From assembly GCA_036874045.1 (NCBI GenBank), contig JAZBRI010000008.1, forward strand, positions 7,331,001 through 7,395,000: 64,000 nucleotides of DNA. Direction: 5' to 3'. The notes beneath the pieces are model-generated. The model saw nothing but the letters and a program-made list of their open reading frames with translations. It was not told where the DNA came from and did no database searches. Of this stretch, positions 1-11,917 are shown piece after piece; the first letter of the stretch is position 1, and each line of letters opens with the position of its first letter. The DNA comes from Cymodocea nodosa. Its lineage: Eukaryota > Streptophyta > Magnoliopsida > Alismatales > Cymodoceaceae. The position numbers and the translations under genes are program-made.

Positions 1-970
1 TCTTGTAAAACTTTTTCTGAGTTTTCTGAGCCATCTTCTTCTTATTTGTCCTACTTTGCTTTTCATTTTTCCTCGTAGGAATATCTGGAGAAAGATGTCC
101 AGGTTTCTTACAGTTGTAACATTCATACTTTCTAGATGAAGAATTCTTGTCATTCAATGAATTTGACGTTGAGGGCTTATCATTTTTGTTCCTTTGCTGT
201 TTCCTAGCTTTCCATGCTTTCTTGAATTTCCTAGTCAGCAAAATCAAATCCTCGTCAGAATCAGTAGATATATCAGAATTTGAATTAATTTCGAATGCTA
301 TTTCTTTTTTCATTTTTAGTTTGTTGTGACTGAGTGATTCATTTAATTGAACTTCATAAGCTGTTAAATTTCCTATAAGTTCATTCATAGTATAAGCATT
401 TAAATCTCGTGATTCCTCAATTGATGTTACTTTCTGAGACCATTTAGAACTTAGGGATCTGAGAATTTTCCTTACCAAATCCTTCTGTTTAAAATTCTTT
501 CCTAAACATTTTAAAGAGTTTATGATATCAAGAAATCTGGAAAACATCTCAAAAATATTTTCGTCTTCATGCATCTTAAAGAGTTCATACTTATGAATCA
601 ACATGTTTATTTTAGTCTCTTTAACTTGAGAAGTACCTTCATGTGAAACTTCTAATGCATGCCACACCTCATAAGCAGATTTATATGCTGACACTTTACT
701 GAACTGTTCATAACTCAATGCACAAAATAAAATATTTAAGCCTTTAGCATTCAGAGTTTCATTTTCTTTTTCAGTAGTTGTCCAAGTATTATAAGGGGAA
801 GTTAACGGAGTATATGGTTTAGAAATCATGAACCACAACTTATGATCTATACTTTGAAGAAAAACAGTCATCCTATATTTCCAATATTCAAAATGTATTC
901 CATCAAATAAAGGAGTACGATTAAGATTTTGGCCTTCATATAAAGAAAAATTACCATTTCCAGTAGCCAT
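1..970 (-). CDS. gag: Sirevirus A1 Gag, 5' part, open to window edge
   Basis: Ty1/copia Gag, the capsid/nucleocapsid protein that packages element RNA in cytoplasmic particles. The ATG is at 970 (protein begins MATGNGNFSLYEGQNLN) and about 323 codons run to base 1 without a stop. A retrotransposon Gag core is visible (FEYWKYRM, then a YEVWHALE block), followed by a basic stretch and a zinc knuckle near 83-125. The knuckle reads C-x2-C-x4-H-x4-I: the last cysteine codon is ATT. It lies just inside a minus-strand PBS and LTR, which fixes start and strand. The same Gag in element C (43233 on) has several stops, so this copy is the least decayed in the window. Protease and pol would lie off the left edge. 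Function is inferred from family; the Cys loss argues against full activity. Confidence 0.9.
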   Translation of the reverse strand, partial: MATGNGNFSLYEGQNLNRTPLFDGIHFEYWKYRMTVFLQSIDHKLWFMISKPYTPLTSPYNTWTTTEKENETLNAKGLNILFCALSYEQFSKVSAYKSAYEVWHALEVSHEGTSQVKETKINMLIHKYELFKMHEDENIFEMFSRFLDIINSLKCLGKNFKQKDLVRKILRSLSSKWSQKVTSIEESRDLNAYTMNELIGNLTAYEVQLNESLSHNKLKMKKEIAFEINSNSDISTDSDEDLILLTRKFKKAWKARKQQRNKNDKPSTSNSLNDKNSSSRKYECYNCKKPGHLSPDIPTRKNEKQSRTNKKKMAQKTQKKFYK

Positions 971-1171
971 TTTACCTTAGATTTTTTCAACCTATTTGAT
1001 TTTAAACAGTCTAAAAACTTTAAAACAACTTGAGCCTTAAATCAATAAAGTTAAACGTATGCTCAGATATTAATTTCTGTTTAAAAACAAGGAAGGTAGA
1101 ATAAGCAATGATATTAAATAAGTTGGTATCGATTTTATATCAAAGATTATTAACAAAGCTCTGATACCACT
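971..1171 (-). promoter_or_regulatory. Leader and primer-binding site of A1
   Basis: Untranslated leader between LTR and gag on the minus strand. At 1158-1169 the minus strand reads TGGTATCAGAGC, the canonical plant copia primer site complementary to the 3' end of initiator Met-tRNA. Two bases (AG) separate it from the LTR end at 1172. No other feature seen. Confidence 0.9.
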
Positions 1172-2784
1172 TGTAGGATCGTATGGCTACACAAGAGGGG
1201 GGTGAATTGTGTGTTTTTAATATTTTCTGAAATATAATTGAAACTTTAAAACTCAAAAACAAGTCGAGACATTGTTTTCATAAAATCATTTTTATTCAAG
1301 GTTTCAATTACAATATACAATTCAATTCTCCTCAGAAATTGTAGATGCAATTATATTTCGATACCATGTATCATCTAAACAATTTCATAACTACAAACAG
1401 AGAAAACTAATTTGCGGAATTTAAAACTTTTCTCCCTGTTTGAGATCTTTCTTCTTCTTCTTTTTCTTCTTCAGCAATTCTTCAATGACGAATATCTTGT
1501 CTTTTCATGCTTCACCGAATTTGCTTTCTTCTAATAGTTCAAATCTTCAATGACGAAAATCTTACCTTTTTATGCTTCACTGAACTTTCTTCTACTTGAG
1601 AGATTTTTCCCGAAGAGGTGTTTTTGATCCCTGAAAAAGATTTTTCTTTTGGTGTGCAGGAATGGTTTGATCCTTGAAAAGATTTTTCGTTTTGTGTGCA
1701 AGGATAAATTGATCAACGAGAATTCTATGCCTTTTATACTGTATCTTCATTTCATGCATATCATTCATGTTTAACCACTACCAGTTTTCCACTTCTCCAC
1801 GTCTTTTCTTTTTCCTTCATCGAAACACACACGTTCCAACCCACGTTTATATTTCGAATTTCCTTTAATCATTAGTCTTGGATCTTTGAAAAATTTCCTG
1901 CAAAATAAAGTTTCTCGTCCAAAAGTTTTTCATCAGTGTAATAAGAAGTTGTTACTTTAATGTTAACTAAATGAGTAACACAAGTATATATATAACTTAA
2001 CGTTTCTAACTTAACGAGTTCCTTATGTGCCATTTCACGTGACAAGTACTGTAGCTAACTCAACGAACTAAATCTGTGGTGTTATGCTATCTCAACGAAC
2101 CATCTCCGTTGTGTTATGATAACTCAATGAACCATTTCCGTTGTGTTATGATAACTGAACGAACTAGTAATAAACAAATGTTTTTATAATAAAAATTTTA
2201 CCACGTGCAAAAATAACAACTTAAGTTTATAACGCTAACCTAACGCATTGCCTTAGTGTTCAATATAGCAACTCAACGCGTTTAGTTATGTTAACTTAAC
2301 GAGTTAAACATGTGCACCTCACGTGATACAATACAACATTCGTAACTTATAATTTCATCACGTGTATAACACTAACTTAACGAGTTCGTCTCTTCTTTTA
2401 CTCACTAACTTAACGAGTTATCACGTGACCTATTTTAACATTTAAGCCTCTAACTTAACGAGTTCTCACGTGACCTCTATACAAACAAAACTCTAACTTA
2501 ACGAGTTGTCTAAACGTGCACTGTTCATGATACAGAAGATATAACATTAAAATATATCATGTTTTTCAATAAAAACACACATTAACTTAACGTTTAGCTA
2601 AATGAGAAATTAATGCAACGAAACGACTAGATATTAACTTCAAATCCAATACAGACAAGTATTTATATTAGTAAGCTTTTTCTATATTAATTGATGATTT
2701 TAATTTCTTTTCACAAGCAATAGTAATTGAGGAAATATGATTATTTTCATTCAACACACATCATCAAAACAAAAATACTCAACA
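1172..2784 (-). repeat. 5' LTR of Sirevirus A1 (family A)
   Basis: A 1613-base LTR with TG...CA ends, in minus orientation. It starts TGTTGAGTATTTT at 2784 and ends in a CATACGATCCTACA type terminus at 1172. It matches the family-A LTRs at 18436, 41350, 51065 and 54082. A TATA box (TATAAAAG on the minus strand) lies at 1731-1738. Between about 1930 and 2640 are many copies of AACTCGTTAAGTTAG and CACGTG words. Right of it the sequence is integrase of element B1, so A1 is nested in B1; the target duplication on this side would be AGAAC (2785-2789). The left partner is off the window. Confidence 0.92.
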
Positions 2785-5289
2785 AGAACAACTAGTCTAG
2801 GAGGTAAACATTATGCTTTTGTACTAGTTGATGACTATTCTAGATTCACTTGGGTCTATTTTCTAGCTAATAAAACTGAAGTTTTTGAAATATTTAAGAT
2901 ATTTTGTAATAAAGTTCAGAATGAGCAAAATGTTAAAATTCAAAAACTTAGGAGTGATCATCGTACAGAATTTGATAATGATCAAATGGTCACCTTTTGT
3001 GAAGAATTAGGCATAGATCATAGGTACTCATTTCCAGGTGCTCCTTCACAAAATGGGATAGTAGAACGTAAAAACAGATTACTTTAGGAAATGTCTAGAA
3101 CCATGTTAAATGAGAATAAGTTACCCCTATTTCTCTGGGTAGAAGTAGTTCATACAGCATGCTACGTTATAAATAGAGTACATCTAAGACCAATTTTAGA
3201 TAAAACTCCTTATGAGATATGGTGTAACAGGGTTCCCAAAATAAGTTATTTAAAACCCTTTGGTTGTAAGTGTTTTATTTTAAACACTAAGGAACGAAGA
3301 GACAAATTTAAAGCCAAATCAGATAAAGGTATTTTTGTTGGTTATTCCATTAGAAGTAAAGCATATAGAGTTTATAATAAATCAACAAAAACCATTAAGG
3401 AAACCCTACATGTAAAATGTCATGAAAATTCTCATTTGGATTTAAGACATGCTAAAAACTTTGATTCAGAAATTCTCCCAGAAATGGTACTAAATGATGT
3501 TGATAGAGAAATTGAGAGATTATCTGACGGAATAAGAAATATAAACTTAAATGATGAAAATTTAGAAGAAAATAATGTCATACCTATAGAAAATATGGAA
3601 CAACATAGAAATTGGCATTATGCTTCATCTCATCCTATCAATCAGATAATCGGCGATCCTAATCAAGGAGTTAGGACCAGGTCATCAGTAGTCAACATTT
3701 GTGGTGCTTATTCATTTGTTTCTTTACTAGAACCTAAGAAAATTGAAGATGCCTTAGAAGATGAATTTTGGTATTTAGCTATGCAAGATGAGCTAAATCA
3801 ATTTATAAGAAATGAGGTATGGGATCTAGTTCCACCACCTGAAAATCAGTCCATAATAGGAACAAGGTGGGTATTTAGAAACAAAGTAGATCAAGATGGA
3901 CATATAGTTAAAAATAAAGCTAGATTAGTTGCTCAAAGTTGCAAGCAAGAGGAAGGAATTGACTATGATGAAACATTTGCTCTTGTTGCTAGACTAGAAT
4001 CAATACGAATTTTGTTAGCTTATGCTTGTTATATGGATTTCAAATTATATCAAATGGATGTTAAGACTACTTTTTTAAATGGATATATAAAAGAAGAAGT
4101 GTATGTAAAACAACCTCTAGGCTTTGAAGATTCAAAACATCCTGAATATGTTTACAAGCTTAAGAAGGCACTATATGGCCTTAAACAAGCTACTAGGTCT
4201 TGGTATGAAAGATTTTCTAAATTTCTTATAGAAAAAGGGTATTCTATGAGAAAGGCAGATCACACTCTTTTTATCAAGAAGATCGAAAAAGATATATTAG
4301 TAGTTCAAATCTATGTAGATGACATCATATTTGGAGTAACAAATGATAAATTAGTTGAGTCCTTTTTGAAAGACATGACTAATCAATTTGAAATGAGTAT
4401 GATGGGTGAACTATCACTTTTCCTAGGCTTACAAATTAAGCAATTAGATCAGGGTACTTTTATTTCACAAGAAAAATATACTCAAGATTTATTAAAGAGG
4501 TTTGGTTTAGACAACACTAAAACAAAGAATACACCAATGAGTACTATCACCAAGTTGGATAAAGATGACTCTGGAAAAACTGTAGATGTAAAACAATATA
4601 GAAGTATGATTGGTTCATTACTCTATTTAACAGCTAGCCGACCAGATATTATGTTTAGTGTGTGTACTTGTGCTAGATATCAATCTAATCCTAAGGAATC
4701 ACACCTACTTGCTGTTAAACGAATTTTTAAATATCTATTGGGAACCATCAATTTCGGATTGTTTTACTTTAAACATAGTTCTTTAAACTTAGTAGGTTAT
4801 AGTGATGTTGATTTTGCAGGATGTAAGTTTGAAAGAAAAAGCACCAATGGCACTTGTCAATTGTTAGGTAATTCTTTAGTATCATGGTTTAGCAAAAAGC
4901 AAAATTGTGTAGCATTATCTACAACTGAAGCTGAATATATAGCTGTTGCACTTTGCTGTGCTCAAATCCTGTGGATCAGATAAACTTTAAATGATTTTAA
5001 TTTAGACTATGAACCAACTAAGATTTTCTGTGATAGTAGTTCTGCAATAAGTTTATCTAAAAATCTTGTGTTACATTCACGAGCAAAACATATAGAAGTT
5101 CGACATCATTTTCTAATGGATAATGTTATAAAAGGAAAAATAGTATTAAATTTTGTTTCTACCATAGAACAATTAGCATATCTATTTACAAAACCTTTAG
5201 ATGAAAATACTTTCTCAAAATTACGTTTAGAACTTGGTATCTGTAGGTTATTTAAATGGTCCTATTCATTGTATTTTGGTTTGTTATAA
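2785..5289 (+). pseudogene. pol: Sirevirus B1 pol: integrase, RT, RNase H
   Basis: Copia polyprotein from mid-integrase to its end. The integrase core shows RSDHRTEFDN (second catalytic Asp) and GIVERKN (catalytic Glu); the first Asp lies beyond the A1 insertion. RT follows with WVFRNK, the conserved [11 protein letters not shown] block and YVDD in QIYVDDIIF near 4312. RNase H shows YSDVDFAG and STTEAEY, then the LHSRAKHIEVRHHF and LFTKPLDENTF motifs. Two in-frame stops break it: TAG at 3085-3087, where the other copies have Gln, and TAA at 4981-4983. This is the most complete copia pol in the window (the IN-to-RT join is not deleted). The frame is otherwise open, so decay is moderate. Confidence 0.93.
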
Positions 5290-7291
5290 GGTAGTTTTAG
5301 AATTTAATGTCTTTATCATTAAAAAAAAACAAAACAAAACAAAACAAAATATCTATTTTTGAATTACAGTTTTCTAGTAGTTAAGAAGTTATGAAATTCT
5401 GATTTTTATTGAAGTCAATTTATTTAAGAAAAATTCAGAAAAGATTACTTAAGGACAGTTAAATTGATTCAATATGAGTGCCAACTATATTTTTGTTACT
5501 TATGTCTATGCTATTACAAAGATTTTAACAGGAAAATACATAGAAAGTATGTACTTTTTATTAAAGGAAAGTTATTAACATTCTGTTAGAAAAATTAAGT
5601 CTTGCGGTTGCCTCTAATTTAATTTACTGTCTTGTTTTATTTTTTGTTTGTTTTTGTCTGTAATTACTTGAGTAATTAAGTCCGTTGGGGGATCTTAAAC
5701 CCTAGTCACTTAATCCAACTGGTTTGGGATGTGCTGATTGAAAACTCATTTTGCAAGTAATTCGGATTATATTTTTTTTTTTAAAAAAAAATTATTATTA
5801 CCTGTTCTCACTTGTCATTGAGTAACTAGTTATCTTTCCCCTAAGCAAGGGATTGTGATCACGTAAAAAGATGATATTGTGGGAGGTAATACATAAAATA
5901 TATATATGAATAAAAAATAAAAAAAAGGGGGCAATGTACTCAAGCTTAATTTATCTTTCAAGGTGTTACAACAATCCTGCCATAATCTATGCATATAATC
6001 ATTGTTGTTTTTTTTTGTTATTATCTACTCTTTACACATAATGTACGATATTTATTGTCTTAAGTTTGTGTACTCATTATTGAATTCTTTTTAAGTTTTT
6101 GCAGGTATATCTTTATGAATTATCTTTTGTAAACTGCATAAGATAAAAGTGAGAAAGTCTCAATTGTTAAATCTACTACTTATTTCTGTATTTAATTCAA
6201 ATTAAATTAAAAAAAGAAAAAGAAAAAAAGAGAGACTCAAATCTATTTAAGGCTTAGCATCCTCTTTAAATAAGCTATTTGACCTTTTAAAGCCAAATCT
6301 ACTTAGGGCTTAGCAACCCACATTAAGTACGCCATAGATTCTTTACACTACATTTATGTAGGGGGAGCAATTTCTCATATAATAATTCATTTCCTATGAA
6401 CTATTATGTGTTTTCATGAAAGAATCTGCATAATTTCGGGAAATACACTTTAATTAAGTGCATTTCTAAATTGTCAGTGACTTGTAGGTTTTTTAATTCT
6501 TAAGTATCTGAATTCTCTATTTTTTTGGCAAGTTATATTGCAAGTATCAAACAGTTGTGTTTTAAAACGTTTAATAGACTATTTTATTATTTCCTGAAGT
6601 ACACATGTCGAAATCATAATGCATGACTTAAGTGAATTTTCGGTAAGTTATCTATAACTCTTCGAAATGCATCTAGGCATCAGAAAGTTAGATTTGTAAC
6701 TGTCTCAACCATCTCTTTATTATAAAACTACTTAAGTACACGTGTCGTGATCTGGAAGATTGACTTAAGTTATCTTTCGAAAGGTTATCTGTAACTCTCT
6801 GAAATGCACTTGAGCATCGGATAGTTAGGTTTATAAGTCTCCGAAACTTTCTGAACACCTTAAAGTTCAAATTATGCACATGTTGAATTTCACCGCTTTA
6901 TAATGTCTCAGTTGAAACTCGAACAGTTATGTTTAACTCTTCGACTTTTCACACTTATTCCTTTGAGAAACTCAAATAGTTATCATAAGTCTTCGAGTTT
7001 TCTCACTTTTCACTTAGCTTGAAGTTATTTTCTTTATATGAACAGTTACGCTAAGTATTGTGCAATTGTTGGTTGTAAAACTTGTACAGTTATTGCAAGC
7101 ACTCGAGTTATTTATCGGTAACGAATCTTATATTTATGATTTCAATGATTGAATTCGTTTATCCATTTATAAACTCGAAGAGCTATAAATGTTTTACTAA
7201 CAACCTTTCGTGTTTCTACCTTGGTAAAACCCTAGCTTCACAAGCTTTACTTCCACTAAGTTCTACAATGCAAAGCGAAGATTAATCGACA
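5290..7291 (+). other. B1 spacer with PPT-like site and palindromes
   Basis: Noncoding sequence between pol and the env-like ORF. It holds an (A4C)n run near 5320-5349. A PPT-like GTAGGGGGAGC lies at 6358-6368. After it, about 6420-6700 matches the gypsy G1 LTR in the same sense: the words at 6422-6437, 6616-6641 and 6665-6681 recur in reverse complement at 35873-35888, 35671-35696 and 35630-35646. From 6600 to 7100 short pieces of the type TTTCGGTAAGTTA / TAACTCTTCGAA recur, including an imperfect tandem pair (about 6602-6710 and 6730-6845). 7200-7290 reads like an mRNA leader (AAAACCCTAGCTTCACAAGC) before the next ATG. Confidence 0.75.
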
Positions 7292-9870
7292 ATGTCAGGG
7301 CGTGGAAGAGGACGTGGTAGAATGACAAAAGTGTCGAAAAGAGAGTTGGAACTTCAGAAAATGCAGAATGAAATCAATGACATCTATTCAAGGTACACTT
7401 TTTCAAATGAAATACTACATGAAATAACAAAAGCTGTTCAAGATGAGAAAAATTTCTGTTGGAAATTTATTTGAAATTATGCTGAAACACAGTTTAGACT
7501 AAAATAGACTGAACTTTCCGCATTGCATTTATGGAAAAGACATTTACAACCTAACCCTGCGGTTGTAAGTTCTGGACATGTACTAGAGACATCGGTACAG
7601 TCTATCACTTATTATGGAAAAAAGTAGGGACCAATGATCGAAAATGCAAATAGGGAATTACAATCCTTGTATTCCCAACATTATTTTCCCCCAGCTATTT
7701 TAGATGATATTAAACTGTATATAGATGAACATAAAACTACCATTAGCAAAATGGGTCTTCGAAGTGAAGGACAAAGAGTTTATCAACTCAAAATGGTAGA
7801 GGTGGAGAGCTTAAAACTCTATATTCCATTATTACCACCTAGGCATCATGGTGAAGGACCATCAAGACCCCATGTGCCTTTAACAGGAGAAATTAAGACA
7901 ATTTTAGAACCTCCTGAAACACTACATACATATAGTCAGAAAAAGAAAAAGACAATTGAATATTTTGGACTAACTACAGGTGTACAAGGAATATTGCAGC
8001 AAAAAGAAGAATTAGTGAAAAATGGAAAACTATGCTCCATTGCAGAAGCTGGACAGACATTTTTGTTAGGAATCCCAGTAGATGTGACAAATATTGGCTT
8101 ACACGCATATACTCTAAGGTATTGTGTCACATTAGTGCATAATGTATCTTTTAATACAATAGACAGTATTTCACACAATGCTGCAAGCACACATTTTTTT
8201 CCTACAGAAAGAGAGAATGTAGGAAATTTTGATGATACACATACAGATGATATCCAATTTGATGATATTTTTGACAACATAGACACTGAGTTTATGAATT
8301 TTGAAAATATTTCATTTGAAGAGGAATGTACAGATATTCTTCATCTTACTATATCTTGAATAGAGACTTTTGAATTTTGGTACAGTTGCTTAAACTACAT
8401 TTTACATATATGGTTATGTCTGTTACAGTATATAGTATACTTGTTGATAAATGTATATAATCAACAACATACATAGTTACAAATAGAATATGATACTACC
8501 AATGTCTCACATATACAAATTTCAGAAATACAGGATGATTCTATTCCACAAACAGATATAGAACATTCTTTCATACAGAGATAGTTAAATAGATCAAATA
8601 TAGATATGCATGTTGCTGATATATAGATTGCTACAGAGACTGTTGTTACTGAAATATTTCCAGAAGAACAAATAGAAGAAATTCAGCAGATTATACAATA
8701 ATAGATATTTCAGACATTTATACAAGTTTTGATGGCAATTCCACTAGTTCTGAAAGATTTGAAAATATAGATGCTATTGATAATATTGAAACAAGTCCCA
8801 GATCAGAACATCATGACAGGAAAATACCTAATCCTAAACAGAGTTTAGTTGCAAATACTCTATTATGGTTCAGAAATAGTTCCTGTTATGACAAATTTCA
8901 AACATATAAAACTTTTACAGTTTTATATTCAAGACTAGTTAAGTTTGAAGGGATGGCACACATATAAGAACTATTTGAATTTCAAGGCTTGTTGACTCTA
9001 CTTCTAAAATAGCCAGACCATCTTGCTATACCCAAACTTATCAATTGTTTTTACTCAAACTTAATAGTGGAAGAAGGTATTCCTATTTCTAATATACAAG
9101 ACAATGCCATATATTTAACTCCAGATTTACTTTATTAGGTACTTGGTCTGAAAAATGAAGGAGTTAAATTATCAGAAAGAAAACAGGTTTATCGATTGGG
9201 ATGGGACATTACAAGTTTAGCCAAAGATCCAACTACCAACAAACCATTGGCATTACTAAATGATTTAAATGGCCAAGCATGTTTTATTGCAAAAATATTG
9301 CATGCTACATTGTTTCAGAGGTTTGGTCTTGGGGTAGAAGTTGGCAGATGTTATCTGTATGCTACATATGCATTAATAAATCATATACAGGTGAACTGGT
9401 ATGATATTTTTGTTTCTCATATCTTACATTTGCAGAGTAAATTATTTTATGGTGATACAATTTTGAGAATTGTGGCAAGTCAAACAGATATTACACCTTG
9501 GCCATAGAAAAGATTAAAGTCAATATCTTTCTCCGCAAAGGAACTCCAAAAATACTAAGAAGCAGATACACCTGTCCTCCAACAACAACAACAACAGGAT
9601 CGGCAAATACAGTCACAACCACAACAACAACAATCCACACAATTTACAAAAACACAACAACATACAGATATACAACAAGGTATACATATAGAAATACATA
9701 CAAGTATAGATACAAACATACATACTAAATTCTTACAGCAACCATCACAAAGTTCTCAAAATGATTTAGATCAAGCATTACTTGATCAGATAAACAGAGT
9801 TAGTACAAAAATTGCAAAGAAAATTTCAAATACTCTGATTGATATTTTTCGAAGACAAAGAGGCTTGTGA
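7292..9870 (+). pseudogene. Sirevirus B1 env-like extra ORF, broken
   Basis: Sireviruses often carry an extra ORF of unknown, possibly envelope-like role between pol and the 3' LTR; this is in that place. It starts MSGRGRGRGRMTK (ATG 7292) and continues as several open pieces (7292-7474, 7634-8359, 9196-9507) with many stops between. The C-terminal half has the conserved blocks LFEFQGL (about 8970), VLGLKNEG (about 9145), then NHIQVNW and KLFYGDT (about 9390-9465), all shared with element C and with the minus-strand ORF at 55880. A CAACAA-rich tract (about 9580-9660), poly-Gln in the proper frame, follows, and a short helix ending FRRQRGL closes it at the stop 9868-9870. No signal peptide or clear membrane segment was seen, so 'env' is by position only. 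Confidence 0.72.
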
Positions 9871-10195
9871 TTATACAAATTATGTATTACATGATTTATT
9901 TTTTGTAATTTGTAACCAAAACTATTATGTAAACTGTTTATTGATTTTAATGTTACGTGATTATTTTTCACAGTTTATGATATTAAACAGTTTATGCTTA
10001 ATCCATAAATCCTATGTATGTTTGAAACTATCGTTTTAATTAATATATACTTCGTAAGATTTCCTTCCTTACATTTAACTTGCTTAACTTCCTAAAGAGG
10101 AGAAAATAGTTTGTTTACTTTTTTATAATGCCAAAAAGGGGGAGATATAAATTATGTAACTTATTAGGTTTTGACATCATCAAAAAGGGGGAGAT
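9871..10195 (+). promoter_or_regulatory. 3' region with two polypurine tracts of B1
   Basis: Two near-identical tracts, AAAAAGGGGGAGA at 10133-10145 and AAAAAGGGGGAGAT at 10182-10195. The second directly abuts the 3' LTR and is the likely plus-strand primer. Multiple copies of this exact tract are a known Sirevirus trait; element C has the same pair. Confidence 0.88.
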
Positions 10196-11405
10196 TGTTA
10201 GGTATTTAATTTTGATGATATATGCTTTATTATCGTATTTAAATAAGTCTACATAATATTCTCTAAGTATAATAGTTAACAGATTATCGGAAAGTTTCAT
10301 TTTTATGTTGGATAAATTAAAGATTTTCGAAGAATTAGATTTGCAATAGTTAAACTTTCGGATAGTTAACGTTTCATTTTTGTCGAATACTTTATGTTAA
10401 AAACTCATATAGTTAAGGTTATCAACACGTGTGTTTTTAATATTTTAAGTTGTCACGTGTTTTCCATGTGTGTTCGGTAATGAAAAATCAAATAGTTAGA
10501 TAATTGTTCGAGTTTTTATATGCATGGATAGATAACTGTTCGAGTTTTATAAAATGACTAACGAATAGATAAGTTTCTTTGTTTAGTCATGTGTTTTGCA
10601 GGTGCAAAAACTTGAAGAGTTAAAGGATAAGTGTTCGAGTTTTTACAGGACTTAAAGGATAAATGTTCAACTAAATCGAAGACTTAGAAGATATTCTACA
10701 AGACTCTAGGAAGATAAAATTTTGGTGAATCTACGAAGTGGAGATCGGGGAAATTCAAAATGTTAGTGGAGAAAGTGGAAATTAAAATAGAAAGTAATTT
10801 GGATTAAAGAGAAAATTAGTACATGGATTATGGATTATGGATTGTGGATCAAGTGGATGAATATGTTGAAGGTGAAAGACAACAGAGTTCGACTACTAAT
10901 AGAGAGTACGAGCTACATTACAATAGAGGATCCCAATCTCAAAAACCAAGTCTAAATATTCAATTCGGATCCCTAACTGAAAAGTTAAGTTTGAATATTC
11001 ATATTCTGAAAAATTCTCCAACATCAGAAGAAGTTCGAAATTCCAAGCAATTTCAGAAAAGGAGCTGCAAATGTAAGAAGTCTAGAAATTCGACAACTAG
11101 AGAAGAAGAGATACAGAAGCTCAGCAAAGAGAAAGAAAGAAGCTGTGTGCATAAAGATCAGGTTATATACAATTCAAAATTAGTTTTGAATAAGAGCTTT
11201 GTTTTCCTATTTGAATTGTATATCAAACATTACTATATCAAAACCGTCAAGAAGGGAATTGAGCTGAAAAGATATTGTAAATTCTGTCTTGAAATAAAAG
11301 AATAGAATTTCATTTACGAGTGTTTTGTGCTCTTGTTTTATCTGCTAGTATTTAATTACTAAAGACACAATTCACCCCCCCTCTTGTGATACAAACGATT
11401 CTACA
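10196..11405 (+). repeat. 3' LTR of Sirevirus B1 (family B)
   Basis: A 1210-base LTR starting TGTTAGGTATTTAATTTTG right after the PPT and ending CTACA at 11405, with the shared Sirevirus end AATTCACCCCCCCTCTTGTG just inside. It is clearly related to the inverted LTR at 13080-14335 but diverged by eye. U3 has many CGAATAGATAA / TCGAGTTTTTA words and ACACGTG sites (about 10320-10660). The open stretch 10823-11305 is LTR sequence, not a gene. Confidence 0.9.
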
Positions 11406-11917
11406 TACTTAATACTAGGTAAACATCTAACTAGATTCTTTTTAGACAGCTTTTGTAATAATTTTAAGTTTGAGTGTCCTAGTCTTCTATGCCACAAAAT
11501 AACTTCATCTGCTTTCGCAATTAAGCAAGCATTGTCTTTAATAATATCAGAAGGAAAATTTAGAATACAAACGGATCCTTTCTTGTATGGAGTGAATAAA
11601 ATTTCGTTTGTAGATGTGTCCATAATTTTACAGGAATCTTTTCCAAAAATTACTCTATAAAACTTCATTAAAATAGGAACACTCAATAAATTAAAACCTA
11701 AGTTTTCCACTAATAAAACATCATTTATAAAACATTTTTCAGTTACCTGAATCTTGCCAGACCCAAGGATATTTGTTTTACTTTTATTTCCAAAGGTAAC
11801 TTGTCCGTTCTTCGTCTTTATTATTTCTGTAAGTAATCGTATATCTCTAGTCATGTGGCTGGATGCTCTACAGTCCATTACCCATTTTGATTTGTGTACC
11901 TCACTAAATTTTGCCAT
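11406..11917 (-). pseudogene. pol: B2 protease and pre-integrase fragment
   Basis: Open minus-strand frame beginning MAKFSEVHKSKWVMD. The aspartic protease motif that should read DSGASSHM is DCRASSHMTRD, so the Ser-Gly of the catalytic triad has become Cys-Arg. It continues through VTFGNKSK and LLVENLGFNLLSV to the GAG_pre-integrase block LWHRRLGHSNLKLLQKLS. It stops at the B1 LTR end (11405); the last few codons of the open frame are LTR sequence. The protease cuts the polyprotein in the particle; here it must be dead. Confidence 0.88.

Larger units (their letters stand above)
2785..11405 (+). mobile_element. Sirevirus B1 (Ty1/copia), 3' two thirds
   Basis: Plus-strand element of family B: pol (2785-5289), spacer, env-like ORF (7292-9870), two PPTs and the 3' LTR (10196-11405). 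The 5' LTR, gag, protease and the start of integrase are missing because A1 is inserted at 2784/2785 and the window ends on the left. It abuts the interior of B2 at 11406, so B1 was itself inserted into B2. Confidence 0.88.

Noticed and set aside
7936..8286. Minus-strand frame opposite the B1 env-like ORF
   Set aside because: Shadow of the plus-strand ORF; no domain.
10823..11305. A 160-codon frame with Lys/Arg/Ser-rich product
   Set aside because: Lies wholly in the B1 3' LTR; the sister LTR (13080-14335) does not keep it open.
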